Shown: positions 34,421 through 43,436, counted from the stretch's first letter. The stretch is DNA of 64,000 nucleotides from Pseudomonas capeferrum (GCF_000731675.1 NZ_JMIT01000004.1:248001-312000); one strand, 5' to 3'. Numbers and translations: made by a program. Notes: generated from the letters alone by a model not told the origin.

Positions 34421-36156
34421 CCACGCCCTCCCTTGGCGTCTGCTGCATTGACTTGTGGTTGTGCGGTTGCTGGCGGCGGCAGGTTGTCTGGCGGCACGTT
34501 CATCAAACGCAAGGTGCCCGACATGACCTTGCTGAACACAGGCGCCGATACCAGGCCACCGAAGTAGCCGCCCTTGCTCGGTTCGTCGATGACCACGACG
34601 ATCGCGTAACGCGGGTCGCTCATCGGGCCGAAGCCTGCGAACAGCGAGCGGTAGGCGTTCTCGGTGTAGCCCTTGGAGCCAACGGTCGCCTTACGCGCCG
34701 TACCCGACTTGCCACCCACGTGATAGAACGGCACCTGGGCACGGAACACCCCGCGCGGCGCCTCGATCACTTGCTGCAGCATGCCCTGGACGGTTTCGGC
34801 AGTTTCTTTCGGAATCGCCTGAACGGCCTCGGGTGCCTTGTCCACCTTGAGGATCGACAGCGGCACCATCTTGCCGTCGTTGGCCAGCGCCGCGTAGGCA
34901 TGCACCAATTGCAACGCAGTAACCGACACGCCATAGCCGTAGGACAGGGTCGCGGTCTCGGCCTTGCGCCACTCACGGTGGTTAGGCAGGTTGCCCACCC
35001 GCTCGCCCGGGAAGCCCAGGCCAGTGTATTGCCCCAGGCCGACCTGGGACATGACCCGGTAGATGGCCTCGCCGCCGATATCGAAGGCGATCTTGCTCAT
35101 GCCGACGTTACTGGAGTTGATCAGGATGCCGGTCAGGTCGAGGATCGGGCCCTCGCTGCGGGAAACGTCCTTGATCGTGTAGCGACCGATCTGCAGGCTG
35201 CCCGGGTAGACCTCGACCTTGTCGGTGATCTTCCAGCGCCCGCTCTGCAGCGCCGCACTCATGGAAATCGGCTTCACGGTCGAGCCGGGTTCGAACACGT
35301 CAATGATCGCCCGGTTGCGCATCGCGGCAGGGAACATGCTGCGGCGGTTGTTCGGGTTGTAGGTCGGCTGGTTGACCATGGCCAGCACTTCGCCAGTTTT
35401 GACGTCCATGATCACCAGGCTGCCGGCCTTGGCTTCCTGTTCGGCGATGGCGTTGCGCAGCTCACGGGTGGCCAGGTATTGCAGGCGCAGGTCTATCGAC
35501 AACGCCAAGGTCTTACCGGCCTTGGCGTTTTTGGTTACCTGAATGTCCTTGATCAGCCGGCCACGCCGGTCCTTGATCACCTGTCGCTTGCCGGGCACGC
35601 CGGCCAGCCATTCGTCATAGGCCAGCTCTACCCCTTCACGCCCGTGGTCATCGAGGTCGGTGAAGCCGACCATGTGCGCGGTGACATCACCGGCGGGATA
35701 GAAGCGGCGGAACTCTTCCAGGCCATAGACACCCGGCACTTTCAGGTCGAGCACATGCTGGCCCTGCTCCGGAGTCAGGCCGCGGACCAGGTAGATGAAT
35801 TCTTTGCTGGCCTGCTGGGTCAGGCGCTCGGTCAGTTGCTGGGGGTTCTGCCCAAGGGCGGCTGCCAGTTGCGGCCAGCGTTCTTTGGACGCCTGCATTT
35901 CCTTGGGGTTGGCCCACAAGGTGGTAACCGGAGTGCTGACCGCCAGCGGCTCACCGTTGCGGTCAGTGATCAGGCCACGGTGCGCCGGGATGGGAATATG
36001 GCGCAGGCTGCGCGCATCGCCCTGCCCCTTGAGGAAGTCACGGTCGACCACCTGCAGATCGATGATGCGCCAGCAGATGGCACCGACCATCAACGCCAGC
36101 AAGCCGATCACCACCCGGAAGCGCCAGGGGTAGAGTGCGCCTTCGAGCTTCATCAT
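34417..36156 (-). CDS. ftsI: Septal transpeptidase PBP3 (FtsI)
   Basis: A 579-residue class B penicillin-binding protein that cross-links septal peptidoglycan. It has a cytosolic stub, a TM helix (about 13-33), the PBP dimer domain (PAHRGLITDRNGEPLAVST), and the transpeptidase domain with nucleophile Ser292 in GSTVKP, SSN near residue 348 and KSGT near 483. It ends in a Pro/Ala-rich tail. It overlaps ftsL by 4 nt and murE by 4 nt. Confidence 0.97.
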   Translation of the reverse strand: MMKLEGALYPWRFRVVIGLLALMVGAICWRIIDLQVVDRDFLKGQGDARSLRHIPIPAHRGLITDRNGEPLAVSTPVTTLWANPKEMQASKERWPQLAAALGQNPQQLTERLTQQASKEFIYLVRGLTPEQGQHVLDLKVPGVYGLEEFRRFYPAGDVTAHMVGFTDLDDHGREGVELAYDEWLAGVPGKRQVIKDRRGRLIKDIQVTKNAKAGKTLALSIDLRLQYLATRELRNAIAEQEAKAGSLVIMDVKTGEVLAMVNQPTYNPNNRRSMFPAAMRNRAIIDVFEPGSTVKPISMSAALQSGRWKITDKVEVYPGSLQIGRYTIKDVSRSEGPILDLTGILINSSNVGMSKIAFDIGGEAIYRVMSQVGLGQYTGLGFPGERVGNLPNHREWRKAETATLSYGYGVSVTALQLVHAYAALANDGKMVPLSILKVDKAPEAVQAIPKETAETVQGMLQQVIEAPRGVFRAQVPFYHVGGKSGTARKATVGSKGYTENAYRSLFAGFGPMSDPRYAIVVVIDEPSKGGYFGGLVSAPVFSKVMSGTLRLMNVPPDNLPPPATAQPQVNAADAKGGRG

Positions 36157-36446
36157 GGCGCCACCATCCGCACTTCGTCGGCTGCGGGCACGCGCATTTT
36201 CAGCTGCTCGGACGCCAGGCTCTCGATGCGGCTGGACGCCGTCCAGGTGCTCTGCTCAAGGATCAGACGCCCCCACTCGGCCTGCGCCTTGTCGCGCTCG
36301 CTCAACTCGCCGTACAGGGTGTTGAGCAACTGACGGTTCCAGTGGGCGCTGTAAGACACGGCGATGGCCGAAACCAGAACACCGACGAACAGCAGAAGCA
36401 TCAGGAAGCTTCCGCCTGGCAATGGCTTGGCAAACAGCCTGCTCAC
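36153..36446 (-). CDS. ftsL: Cell division protein FtsL
   Basis: A 97-residue bitopic protein with a TM helix at about 13-33 (GSFLMLLLFVGVLVSAIAVSY). A periplasmic heptad-repeat region follows (LLNTLYGELSERDKAQAEWGRLILEQ) that forms a coiled coil with FtsB and binds FtsQ and FtsWI. It overlaps rsmH and ftsI by 4 nt each. Confidence 0.95.
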   Translation of the reverse strand: MSRLFAKPLPGGSFLMLLLFVGVLVSAIAVSYSAHWNRQLLNTLYGELSERDKAQAEWGRLILEQSTWTASSRIESLASEQLKMRVPAADEVRMVAP

Positions 36447-37390
36447 CGCAGTTTCTCCGCCACCCGCATCACGGCGCTGCGCGACCGCGGGTTGGCCTTG
36501 AGCTCGGCCTCGGAAGCGAATTGCGCCTTGCCGATGAGCTTGATCTTGGGTTCGAAGGCCTTGTGCTGTACCGGCAGGTTGCGCGGCAGGTTGTCTGCCT
36601 CGCCCTTGACCAGCTTGCGCATGAACAGCTTGACGATGCGGTCTTCGAGCGAGTGGAAGCTGATGACGACCAGGCGGCCGCCAACTTCCAGCGACTCGAG
36701 CGCCGCGTCAAGGCCGGTTTCGAGGTCACCCAGTTCGTTGTTGACGTGGATGCGCAGGCCCTGGAAGGCGCGGGTGGCGGGGTTCTTGCCCTTCTCCCAG
36801 GCCGGGTTGGCGACCTTGAGCACTTCGGCAAGGTCGGCGGTACGGGTGAACGGCTGCTTTTCGCGACGTTCCACCACGGCACGCGCCATACGCCCGGAAA
36901 AACGCTCCTCGCCGTATTCCTTGAACACGCGGGCGATTTCCTCGACCGGCGCGCTGGCGATGAACTCGGCGGCGCTGACCCCGATACCGGGGTTCATGCG
37001 CATGTCCAGCGGGCCGTCATTGAGGAAGCTGAAGCCACGCTCTGGGTCATCCAACTGCGGCGAAGATACCCCCAGGTCGAGCAGCACACCGCTGACCTTG
37101 CCGGCCATGCCGCGCTCAGCCACTTCCGCGCCGAGCTCGGCAAAGCTGCGCTGCACAATGACAAAGCGGCCGTCTTCGGCCGCCAGCGCTTGCCCTGTGG
37201 CAATCGCTTGTGGGTCTTTGTCGAAGCCCAGCAGCCGCCCTTGCGGCCCAAGCTTGCTGAGAATCAGACGGCTGTGTCCGCCCCGGCCGAAGGTACCGTC
37301 CAGATAGCAACCGTCGGCGCGCAAGGCCAATGCCTCGACAGCTTCGTCGAGCAGGACGGTAATGTGGTTGAAGCCGCTATCTATGGTCAC
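36443..37390 (-). CDS. rsmH: 16S rRNA (cytosine1402-N4)-methyltransferase
   Basis: A 315-residue SAM-dependent methyltransferase (formerly MraW). It has HITVLLDEAVEAL, the SAM loop YLDGTFGRGGHS, LDLGVSSPQLDD, GFSFLNDGPLDMRM and HSLEDRIVK. It modifies C1402 at the ribosomal P site, together with RsmI (encoded at 38592). The 4-nt overlap with mraZ suggests coupling. Confidence 0.97.
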   Translation of the reverse strand: MTIDSGFNHITVLLDEAVEALALRADGCYLDGTFGRGGHSRLILSKLGPQGRLLGFDKDPQAIATGQALAAEDGRFVIVQRSFAELGAEVAERGMAGKVSGVLLDLGVSSPQLDDPERGFSFLNDGPLDMRMNPGIGVSAAEFIASAPVEEIARVFKEYGEERFSGRMARAVVERREKQPFTRTADLAEVLKVANPAWEKGKNPATRAFQGLRIHVNNELGDLETGLDAALESLEVGGRLVVISFHSLEDRIVKLFMRKLVKGEADNLPRNLPVQHKAFEPKIKLIGKAQFASEAELKANPRSRSAVMRVAEKLR

Positions 37391-37842
37391 AGGATCAGGT
37401 CACGCAATTCGTCGGGCATGGCGCCCGGTTGTTGAATAGCTGCAAGGTCGGCTGCCGAAACCGTGTTCCAGGCATCTTCATCCCACAGCTGGAATTTGTT
37501 CAGTTGCCCCACCAGCATCGCCTTCTTGTCGAGCTTGGCGTACTCACGCAGACGGGGCGGAACCAGGAAGCGCCCACTGCCATCGAGCTCCAGGTCAACC
37601 GCATTGCCGATCAGCAAACGCTGCAGGCGGCGGTTTTCCTCACGCAATGACGGCAAGGCACGCAACTTGGCTTCTATCTGTTCCCACTCATCGAGGGGGT
37701 AAACACACAAGCAGGGGTCTACAGCGTCGATGGTCACGATCAGCTGGCCATTGCAGCGCGAATCGAGCTCGTCGCGGTACCGGCTCGGCATGGCGAGACG
37801 GCCTTTGGCATCGAGGCTGACGGCGTTGGCTCCGCGGAACAC
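37387..37842 (-). CDS. mraZ: Transcriptional regulator MraZ
   Basis: A 151-residue AbrB-like protein, the first gene of the division/cell-wall cluster and the repressor of its own promoter in E. coli. Two SpoVT-AbrB-like repeats carry DAKGRLAMPSRYR (about 10-22) and DGSGRFLVPPRLR (about 92-104). The start is GTG at 37842, giving the family N-terminus (M/V)FRGANAVSLD. GGGGA lies about 10 nt upstream. The operator is described just upstream. Confidence 0.95.
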   Translation of the reverse strand: MFRGANAVSLDAKGRLAMPSRYRDELDSRCNGQLIVTIDAVDPCLCVYPLDEWEQIEAKLRALPSLREENRRLQRLLIGNAVDLELDGSGRFLVPPRLREYAKLDKKAMLVGQLNKFQLWDEDAWNTVSAADLAAIQQPGAMPDELRDLIL

Positions 37843-37880
37843 GGCTGCGATTCCCCACAATGGTAGCTTTTTTGTGCCAG

Positions 37881-37910
37881 AAAACCCACTTCATCCCACT
37901 TTCTGCCACT
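37881..37910 (-). promoter_or_regulatory. MraZ operator: three tandem 10-bp boxes
   Basis: On the minus strand three contiguous 10-bp units, each starting AGTGG(C/G), occupy 37901-37910, 37891-37900 and 37881-37890. The last two carry the full AGTGGG. E. coli MraZ is known to bind direct TGGGN repeats spaced by 5 nt, which gives the same 10-bp period. The array begins 7 bp downstream of the -10 box, so bound MraZ would cover the transcription start. Confidence 0.75.
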
Positions 37911-37917
37911 TGCGCAC

Positions 37918-37947
37918 ACTATAGGAATCCGCCCGCCGCACCGTCAA
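37918..37947 (-). promoter_or_regulatory. Sigma-70 promoter of the mra/dcw cluster
   Basis: On the minus strand TTGACG (37942-37947) and TATAGT (37918-37923) are separated by 18 bp. The pair lies about 75 bp upstream of mraZ and immediately ahead of the MraZ boxes. Confidence 0.75.
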
Positions 37948-38148
37948 GGCACGTTCATAAGGAAAAGCCTTACAGGACCGAGATTTAGCGCGATAAAGGA
38001 ATGTGGAAGGACTTCAGGGAGGAAAAAAACACGAGAAAAATCAAACCCACGCAAGCGAATGGAGTTCGAAGTTAAAGTGATTTATTAAGAGTAAGATTTT
38101 TTCGGTATTACCAGAGTGCGCCTGCTATCGATTCAAGCAGGGAGGGAG
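37948..38148. other. Intergenic DNA between Pmra and the rnpB 3' end
   Basis: About 200 bp, AT-rich in 38030-38110, with no plausible ORF. A short inverted repeat CCTGCT/AGCAGG lies just beyond the mature rnpB 3' end (38121-38141) but has no T-run. Nothing else was recognised. Confidence 0.5.
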
Positions 38149-38524
38149 AGGTGGAGAGTCGATCTGTAAGCCGGGTTTTGTCGAGGACAGTCATTCCTCT
38201 ACGACGGCCATCACTGGACGCCTCTAGCAACCTACCCGGTTCCGACGCGGGCCACGCCTAATGGAACCCTATTTGGTCTTGCTCCGAGTGGGGTTTACCT
38301 AGCCACGAACTGTTGCCAGCCGTGCGGTGCGCTCTTACCGCACCTTTTCACCCTTACCGGCACCGAAGTGCTTAGGCGGTTATTTTCTGTGGCACTTTCC
38401 GTAGGCTCGCGCCTCCCAGGCGTTACCTGGCACTCTGCCCTATGGAGCCCGGACTTTCCTCCCCCTGCTGTTTCGCAACAAAAGCTGCGGAACAAAAACA
38501 GGCAGCGACTGTCCGATCGACTCT
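38149..38524 (-). ncRNA. rnpB: RNase P RNA (class A)
   Basis: This is the catalytic RNA that trims tRNA 5' leaders. The minus strand reads from AGAGTCGATCGGACAGTCGC at the 5' end to ...CCCGGCTTACAGATCGACTC and CCACCT at the 3' end, so the two ends pair as P1. The conserved GAGGAAAGTCCGGGCTCC block (38444-38461) and the AGGGTGAAAAGGTGCGGTAAG block (about 38333-38354) are present. The length of about 376 nt matches the bacterial A-type. Exact ends are estimated by comparison with the E. coli RNA. It lies between rsmI and mraZ, as in other pseudomonads. Confidence 0.95.
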
Positions 38525-38591
38525 CCGCCGACAAGATTAACGGTACACGCGGTCAAGAACAAGCGATACCGCAAACTATATCAAATGGCCA

Positions 38592-39467
38592 CTACTCTGC
38601 TTTCTGCTTTTCCAGGGCAAGTTGATACAACAGGTTCTTGCGTACACCGGTAATTTCCGCCGCAAGTGCCGCCGCCCGTTTGAGCGGCAACTCTGCCAAC
38701 AGCAAGTCCAGTACCCGCTGCGCTTCGGTACTGATCGCCTGCTCGCCCTCGGGCGCGCTCCAGCCACCGACCAACACCACGCACTCGCCACGCTGCTGAT
38801 TGCTGTCGCCCGCGACAAACGCCCGCAGCTCGGCCAACGGCAAGCCCTTGAGGGTCTCGAAGGTTTTGGTCAGCTCGCGCGCCAGCAACGCCGGGCGTTC
38901 GCCACCGAACACCGCCTCCATGTCCTCCAGGCACTCGAGGATACGGTGAGGGGCCTCGTAGAAGATCAGCGTGCGTGGCTCTTCCTTGACCTGCTCCAGC
39001 CGCGCACGGCGCCCCGCCGTCTTGGCTGGCAAAAAGCCTTCGAAGATGAAACGGTCAGAGGGCAGGCCCGCCGCCGACAGCGCGGCAATCAGCGCGCATG
39101 CACCCGGTACCGGCACCACACTCACCCCCGCCGCCCGCGCCTGACGCACCAGGTGGTAGCCAGGGTCGGAAATCAACGGTGTGCCGGCGTCGGAAACCAG
39201 CGCGACATTGTCGCCGGCCAACAACCGGGTCAGGAACCGACCGCCCTCGTCGCGCTCGTTGTGCTCATGGCACGCCGCCAGCGGCGTGTCGATACCGAAA
39301 TGCTGCAGCAGACGGATCGAGTGGCGCGTGTCCTCGGCCGCGATCAGGGCGACATCCGCCAGCACCTTCAGCGCCCTGGCGCTCATGTCGTCGAGGTTGC
39401 CGATGGGCGTTGCGACCACATACAGCGTACCCACGGTGGATTTCGAAGCCCCTGCCACATCAGTCAC
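38592..39467 (-). CDS. rsmI: 16S rRNA (cytidine1402-2'-O)-methyltransferase
   Basis: A 291-residue SAM methyltransferase of the tetrapyrrole-methylase fold. It has LYVVATPIGNLDDMSARAL, AEDTRHS, SDAGTPLISDPGY, VPVPGACALIAALSAAGLP and FEGFLPAK. It methylates the ribose of C1402 in 16S rRNA, completing the m4Cm modification begun by RsmH. Two GTG starts are possible (39476 and 39467). A weak ACAGG is 7-8 nt from the second, which is chosen. Confidence 0.95.
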   Translation of the reverse strand: MTDVAGASKSTVGTLYVVATPIGNLDDMSARALKVLADVALIAAEDTRHSIRLLQHFGIDTPLAACHEHNERDEGGRFLTRLLAGDNVALVSDAGTPLISDPGYHLVRQARAAGVSVVPVPGACALIAALSAAGLPSDRFIFEGFLPAKTAGRRARLEQVKEEPRTLIFYEAPHRILECLEDMEAVFGGERPALLARELTKTFETLKGLPLAELRAFVAGDSNQQRGECVVLVGGWSAPEGEQAISTEAQRVLDLLLAELPLKRAAALAAEITGVRKNLLYQLALEKQKAE

Positions 39468-39654
39468 TGCGCACACCTGTCTTTCGGATCAAAGGCGCCA
39501 TTGTAGCCCGACCGCCCGTAACAGGGCGCAAAGAACTTCGCAGGCGTTCATCGGCCAGCGACCTATAGTGAAGGATCAGCATCAGCAAGATCGCGCCCCG
39601 GCCAGTGCTTGGGTACAATTGCCGGCCAACTTGATCGAGTAACAGGACCTTTAC
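39468..39654. promoter_or_regulatory. Divergent rsmI / lpoA promoter region
   Basis: Candidate -10 boxes are TACAAT on the minus strand (39500-39505) for rsmI and TACAAT on the plus strand (about 39614-39619) for lpoA. Neither has a clear -35 at 17 bp. The boundaries are tentative. Confidence 0.35.
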
Positions 39655-41472
39655 ATGATCGCTTGCCTGCGGCTGCTCTCAGCCCTCTGCCTCGCTACCC
39701 TGCTGGCAGCCTGCGCCAGCTCGCCCTCATCCAGCCTGGGCGAGCTGCCACGCACCCCGGACGCCAGCATCGAGCAACTGCTCGAAAAGGCCGCCTCCAG
39801 CAAGTCTGCGGAAGATGCCGCCCTGCTGCGCCTGAGCGCCGCAGACCTGGCGTACAAGCAGAAGGACTACCCGCGCGCCGCACGCATTCTCGAGCAGGTC
39901 CCGATGGACACGCTCAAGCCCGCACAGCAAGTGTTCGCCAGCACCCTTGGCGCCGAGCTGGCCATGAGCCGCAACCAGCCCAAGGCGGCCCTCACCGCCC
40001 TCTCGCACCCTAGCCTGCAACGTGTCGCCGAGCTGCCGGCAGAACAGCAGGTACGCACCTACAGCGTCCACGCCGCCGCCCTCGAAGCCGACGGCCAGGC
40101 CCTGGCCGCAGCCCAGCAGCGCGTGTTGCTTGCCCCACTGCTCAGCGGCCAGGCCGCCAGCGCCAACAACGACTCGATCTGGGCGCTGGTCGCCGCGCTG
40201 CCGTCAGAACAGCTGCAGCAGCCAGTCAACGACCCGGTACTCGCCGGCTGGACCAGCCTGGCCCTGGCCGTGAAAACCGCCGGCACCCTGGAGCAACAGC
40301 AAGCCGCCATCGACACCTGGCGCCAGCAGCACCCGGACCACCCTGCCGCCCAGCAACTGCCGGTGGCGCTGGCCAAGCTCAAGGAGCTGGCCAGCCAGCC
40401 ATTGACCAAGATTGCCCTGCTGCTGCCCCAGGAAGGCCCATTGGCAGGCGTCGCACGCGCACTGCGTGATGGCTTCATGGCCGCCCACTTCCAGGCTCAG
40501 CAGTCTGGCCAGCCGGCCCCCGCCGTGCAGGTATACGACAGCTCCCGCATCACCTCGGTTGACGACTTCTACCGCCAGGCCCAGGCCGATGGCGTGCAAC
40601 TGGTAGTCGGCCCACTGGAAAAACCCCTGGTGAAAAAGCTCGCTGCCAATGCGCAACTGCCAATCACCACGCTTGCCCTGAACTACGCAGACGCCGGCCA
40701 GACAGCCCCGCCGCAGCTCTTCCAGTTCGGCCTCGCTGCCGAGGATGAAGCGCGCGAAGTCGCACGTCGCGCCCGCGCCGACGGCATGGTCCGCGCCGTC
40801 GCGCTGGTACCCAGCGGCGAGTGGGGTGACCGTGTGCTCGCCGCCTTCCGCAAAGACTGGGAAAGCAACGGCGGCACCCTGCTCGCCGCCGAACGCATCG
40901 CGCAGCCCGTCGCCCTGGCCCAGCAGATTGCCGACCTGTTCCAGCTGCGCCAGAGCGAAGGCCGCGCCAAGAGCCTGCAGAGCACCGTGGGCGGCAACAT
41001 CGCCGCACAGCCATCGCGCCGTCAGGACATCGACTTCATCTTCCTCGCCTCGACGCCGCAACAGGCCCAGCAGATCAAGCCGACCCTGAACTTCCAGTAC
41101 GCCGGCGACGTACCGGTCTATGCCACCTCGAACCTGTACAGCGCCAGCGGTGACGTCAACCAGTACAACGACATGAACGGCATCCGCTTCTGCGAAACAC
41201 CGTGGCTGCTCGACACCAGCAACAGCCTGCGCCAGCAGGTGGTGCAGCAATGGCCGCAAGCCGCCGGCAGCCTCGGCCGCCTGTACGCCATGGGCGTGGA
41301 TGCCTACAGCCTGGCACCGCGCCTGGGCCAACTGAAAGCCCTGCCGGACAACCGCGTACAAGGGCTTTCGGGCAGCCTCAGCATGAACGCCAACCAGCGT
41401 ATCGAGCGCCAGCTGCCTTGGGCCGAGTTCTCTGGCGGCCAGGTCAAGCGCCTGCCAGACACCGCCCGTTGA
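39655..41472 (+). CDS. lpoA: Penicillin-binding protein activator LpoA
   Basis: A 605-residue outer-membrane lipoprotein that reaches through the periplasm to activate class A penicillin-binding proteins. Signal peptide MIACLRLLSALCLATLLAACASS carries the lipobox LAAC (Cys20). A TPR-like helical N-domain (about 35-240) is followed by a periplasmic-binding-protein-like C-domain (from KIALLLPQEGPLAGVARALRDG to the end). It is first in the operon lpoA-yraN-gmhA-dolP. The yraN ATG shares one base with its stop. Confidence 0.93.
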   Translation: MIACLRLLSALCLATLLAACASSPSSSLGELPRTPDASIEQLLEKAASSKSAEDAALLRLSAADLAYKQKDYPRAARILEQVPMDTLKPAQQVFASTLGAELAMSRNQPKAALTALSHPSLQRVAELPAEQQVRTYSVHAAALEADGQALAAAQQRVLLAPLLSGQAASANNDSIWALVAALPSEQLQQPVNDPVLAGWTSLALAVKTAGTLEQQQAAIDTWRQQHPDHPAAQQLPVALAKLKELASQPLTKIALLLPQEGPLAGVARALRDGFMAAHFQAQQSGQPAPAVQVYDSSRITSVDDFYRQAQADGVQLVVGPLEKPLVKKLAANAQLPITTLALNYADAGQTAPPQLFQFGLAAEDEAREVARRARADGMVRAVALVPSGEWGDRVLAAFRKDWESNGGTLLAAERIAQPVALAQQIADLFQLRQSEGRAKSLQSTVGGNIAAQPSRRQDIDFIFLASTPQQAQQIKPTLNFQYAGDVPVYATSNLYSASGDVNQYNDMNGIRFCETPWLLDTSNSLRQQVVQQWPQAAGSLGRLYAMGVDAYSLAPRLGQLKALPDNRVQGLSGSLSMNANQRIERQLPWAEFSGGQVKRLPDTAR

Positions 41473-41843
41473 TGCCAGACGCATCGCCCTCCCAGGCCGG
41501 TCAGGCAGCCGAAAACCAAGCCCTTGAGTTCCTTCAAGGGCAAGGCCTCAGGCTGCTGACGCGCAATTGGCGATGCAAAGGCGGTGAGCTTGATCTGGTC
41601 ATGCTCGACGCCGATACAGTAGTATTCGTCGAAGTCCGCTACCGGTTGCACGCGAGCTTCGGTGGCGCCCTCGGCAGTATCGACGGGCGCAAGCAGAAAC
41701 GGCTGGTGCTGGCTGCCAGCCTTTTCCTGCAAAAGGAGCCGCGCTGGGCCGCACAACCCTGCCGCTTCGACGTTGTCGCCCTGCAGGGCAGTCACCATGC
41801 AGGCAGACCGCTTCAATGGCTGAAAAACGCCTTCGAATGCTGA
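41472..41843 (+). CDS. yraN: UPF0102 (YraN) family protein
   Basis: A 123-residue predicted endonuclease-fold protein of unknown role. The fold signature is GQAAENQALEFLQGQGLRLLTRNWRCKGGELDLVMLD ... VVFVEVRYR, with the acidic/Lys pattern ExDLV-x-FVEVR of Holliday-resolvase-like nucleases (the usual Lys is Arg here). The ATG overlaps the lpoA TGA (TGATG), so it is translationally coupled. The longer frame starting at 41202 inside lpoA is not used. Confidence 0.9.
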   Translation: MPDASPSQAGQAAENQALEFLQGQGLRLLTRNWRCKGGELDLVMLDADTVVFVEVRYRLHASFGGALGSIDGRKQKRLVLAASLFLQKEPRWAAQPCRFDVVALQGSHHAGRPLQWLKNAFEC

Positions 41844-41929
41844 ACCCACTTCGTATTTTTTGCTCTATGTTTCGCGGGCTGGTCTTTGTTGCGCGCCGCG
41901 CCGGCCACCGCCCCACTTAAGGTCACCAG

Positions 41930-42523
41930 ATGGACATGCAATCCCGAATTCGCCGGCTGTTCCAGGCCAGCATCGATACCAAGCAACAGGCAATGGACAT
42001 CCTGGCACCGCACATCGAGCAGGCCAGCCTGGTCATGGTCAATGCGCTTCTCAACGAGGGCAAGATGCTCGCTTGCGGCAACGGCGGCTCGGCCGGCGAT
42101 GCCCAGCACTTCTCGTCGGAGCTGCTCAACCGCTTCGAGCGCGAGCGCCCGAGCCTGCCGGCCATAGCACTGACCACCGACAGCTCGACGCTGACCTCGA
42201 TCGCCAATGACTACAGCTACAACGAAGTCTTTTCCAAGCAGATCCGCGCCCTGGGCCAGCCCGGCGATGTACTGCTGGCGATTTCCACCAGCGGCAACTC
42301 GGCCAACGTGATTCAAGCGATCCAGGCCGCACATGATCGCGAAATGATTGTCGTAGCATTGACCGGGCGTGACGGCGGCGGCATGGCTTCGCTGCTGCTG
42401 CCCGAGGACGTGGAAATCCGCGTGCCTTCGACGGTCACCGCACGTATCCAGGAAGTCCACCTGCTGGCGATCCACTGCCTGTGCGATCTGATCGACAGCC
42501 AATTGTTCGGGAGTGAAGAATGA
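41930..42523 (+). CDS. gmhA: SIS-domain phosphoheptose isomerase / DiaA-like protein
   Basis: A 197-residue cytosolic SIS protein. It has ACGNGGSAGDAQHFSSELLNRF, LAISTSGNSANVIQAI, and ALTGRDGGGMA, typical of both GmhA (sedoheptulose-7-phosphate isomerase in LPS heptose synthesis) and DiaA (DnaA-binding initiation factor). In Pseudomonas the locus between yraN and dolP is annotated gmhA, while the E. coli counterpart at this position is diaA, so the assignment to LPS or replication is not settled by sequence alone. Confidence 0.85.
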   Translation: MDMQSRIRRLFQASIDTKQQAMDILAPHIEQASLVMVNALLNEGKMLACGNGGSAGDAQHFSSELLNRFERERPSLPAIALTTDSSTLTSIANDYSYNEVFSKQIRALGQPGDVLLAISTSGNSANVIQAIQAAHDREMIVVALTGRDGGGMASLLLPEDVEIRVPSTVTARIQEVHLLAIHCLCDLIDSQLFGSEE

Positions 42524-43098
42524 CCCCTATGCGCCTCGGCCTGATGGCCCTGACCCTGTGCCTGAGCGTCACCGGCTGCAGCTCGGTGCTGACCTCGACC
42601 CGTAACTCGCCCATCGAGGACGATCGCGGCACGCGCACCATCGGCAGCAAGATCGATGACTCGCTGATCGAAACCAAGGCTGCGGTCAATATTTCCAAAG
42701 CCAGCCCAGACCTCGACAAGGGCTCGCACATCGTTGTCAGCAGCTACAACGGCATCGTCCTGCTTGCCGGCCAGACCCCTCGCGCCGAGCTCAAGAGCCT
42801 GGCCGAGCAAACGGCTGGCCAGGTGCAGCGCGTGAAGAAGGTGCACAACGAACTGCAGGTGATGCAGCCCTCCTCCATCCTGGCGCGCAACAACGACGCC
42901 TGGCTCACCACCAAGATCAAGACGCAGATGCTGACTGACAACGCCGTGCCAAGCTCGCGCATCAAGGTGATTACCGAGAACGGTATCGTCTACCTGCTCG
43001 GCCTGGTGACCCAACAGGAGGCCAATGCTGCCACCGGCGTGGTACAGAGCGTGTCGGGCGTGCAGAAGATCGTCAAACTGTTCGAGTACATCGACTGA
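42520..43098 (+). CDS. dolP: BON-domain outer-membrane lipoprotein DolP
   Basis: A 192-residue lipoprotein with signal MTPMRLGLMALTLCLSVTGC (Cys20). Two BON domains follow (about 48-115 and 123-190; IVVSSYNGIVLLAGQTPRAE and IKVITENGIVYLLGLVTQQEA). DolP (YraP) is known to bind anionic lipids at the outer membrane and support envelope integrity and BAM function. It overlaps gmhA by 4 nt (ATGA). Confidence 0.92.
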   Translation: MTPMRLGLMALTLCLSVTGCSSVLTSTRNSPIEDDRGTRTIGSKIDDSLIETKAAVNISKASPDLDKGSHIVVSSYNGIVLLAGQTPRAELKSLAEQTAGQVQRVKKVHNELQVMQPSSILARNNDAWLTTKIKTQMLTDNAVPSSRIKVITENGIVYLLGLVTQQEANAATGVVQSVSGVQKIVKLFEYID

Positions 43099-43112
43099 TT
43101 GACGGGCTGCCT

Positions 43113-43153
43113 GAACCGACCTCTTCGCGGTTGACCCGCGAAGGGCCGGCACA
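43113..43153. repeat. REP element downstream of dolP
   Basis: CGACCTCTTCGCGGTTGACCCGCGAAGGGCCGG-type REP (43117-43149) with an outer GCTGCCTG/CAGGCAGC pair. It is single, and close to the P. putida REP consensus. Confidence 0.65.
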
Positions 43154-43199
43154 GGCAGCAACGTTGCTCCAATCCTTCCAGATACCCAGGAAACACCGC

Positions 43200-43418
43200 A
43201 TGAAAAAGCTTTTGCTGCCCGCCCTGCTGCTTGGCACCTTCGCCACCCTGGCTGGCTGCTCCACCCCAAGCCTGATCACCCTCAACGACGGCCGTGAAAT
43301 GCAGGCTGTCGACGCTCCGAAGTTCGAAAAGGACTCCGGTTTCTACGAATTCCAGCAACTCGACGGCAAGCGCACCCGCATCAACAAAGACCAGGTACGC
43401 ACCATCAGCGACCTGTAA
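43200..43418 (+). CDS. YgdI/YgdR-type (DUF903) small lipoprotein
   Basis: A 72-residue lipoprotein with signal MKKLLLPALLLGTFATLAGC (Cys20). An SH3-like DUF903 domain contains ITLNDGREMQAVDAPKFEKDSGFYEFQQLDG and the family's final RINKDQVRTI. The role is unknown. It is separated from dolP by a REP and followed by a strong terminator. Confidence 0.9.
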   Translation: MKKLLLPALLLGTFATLAGCSTPSLITLNDGREMQAVDAPKFEKDSGFYEFQQLDGKRTRINKDQVRTISDL

Positions 43419-43436
43419 TCGCAGGCGCGCTGCAAA

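Noticed and set aside
37948..38148. Strong rnpB terminator
   Set aside because: Only a 6-bp stem without a T-run follows the RNA, so a terminator cannot be supported.
41202..41471. Upstream extension of yraN inside lpoA
   Set aside because: The lpoA frame is the coding one here. The extension is Pro/Arg-rich shadow sequence, while the TGATG junction gives the natural yraN start.
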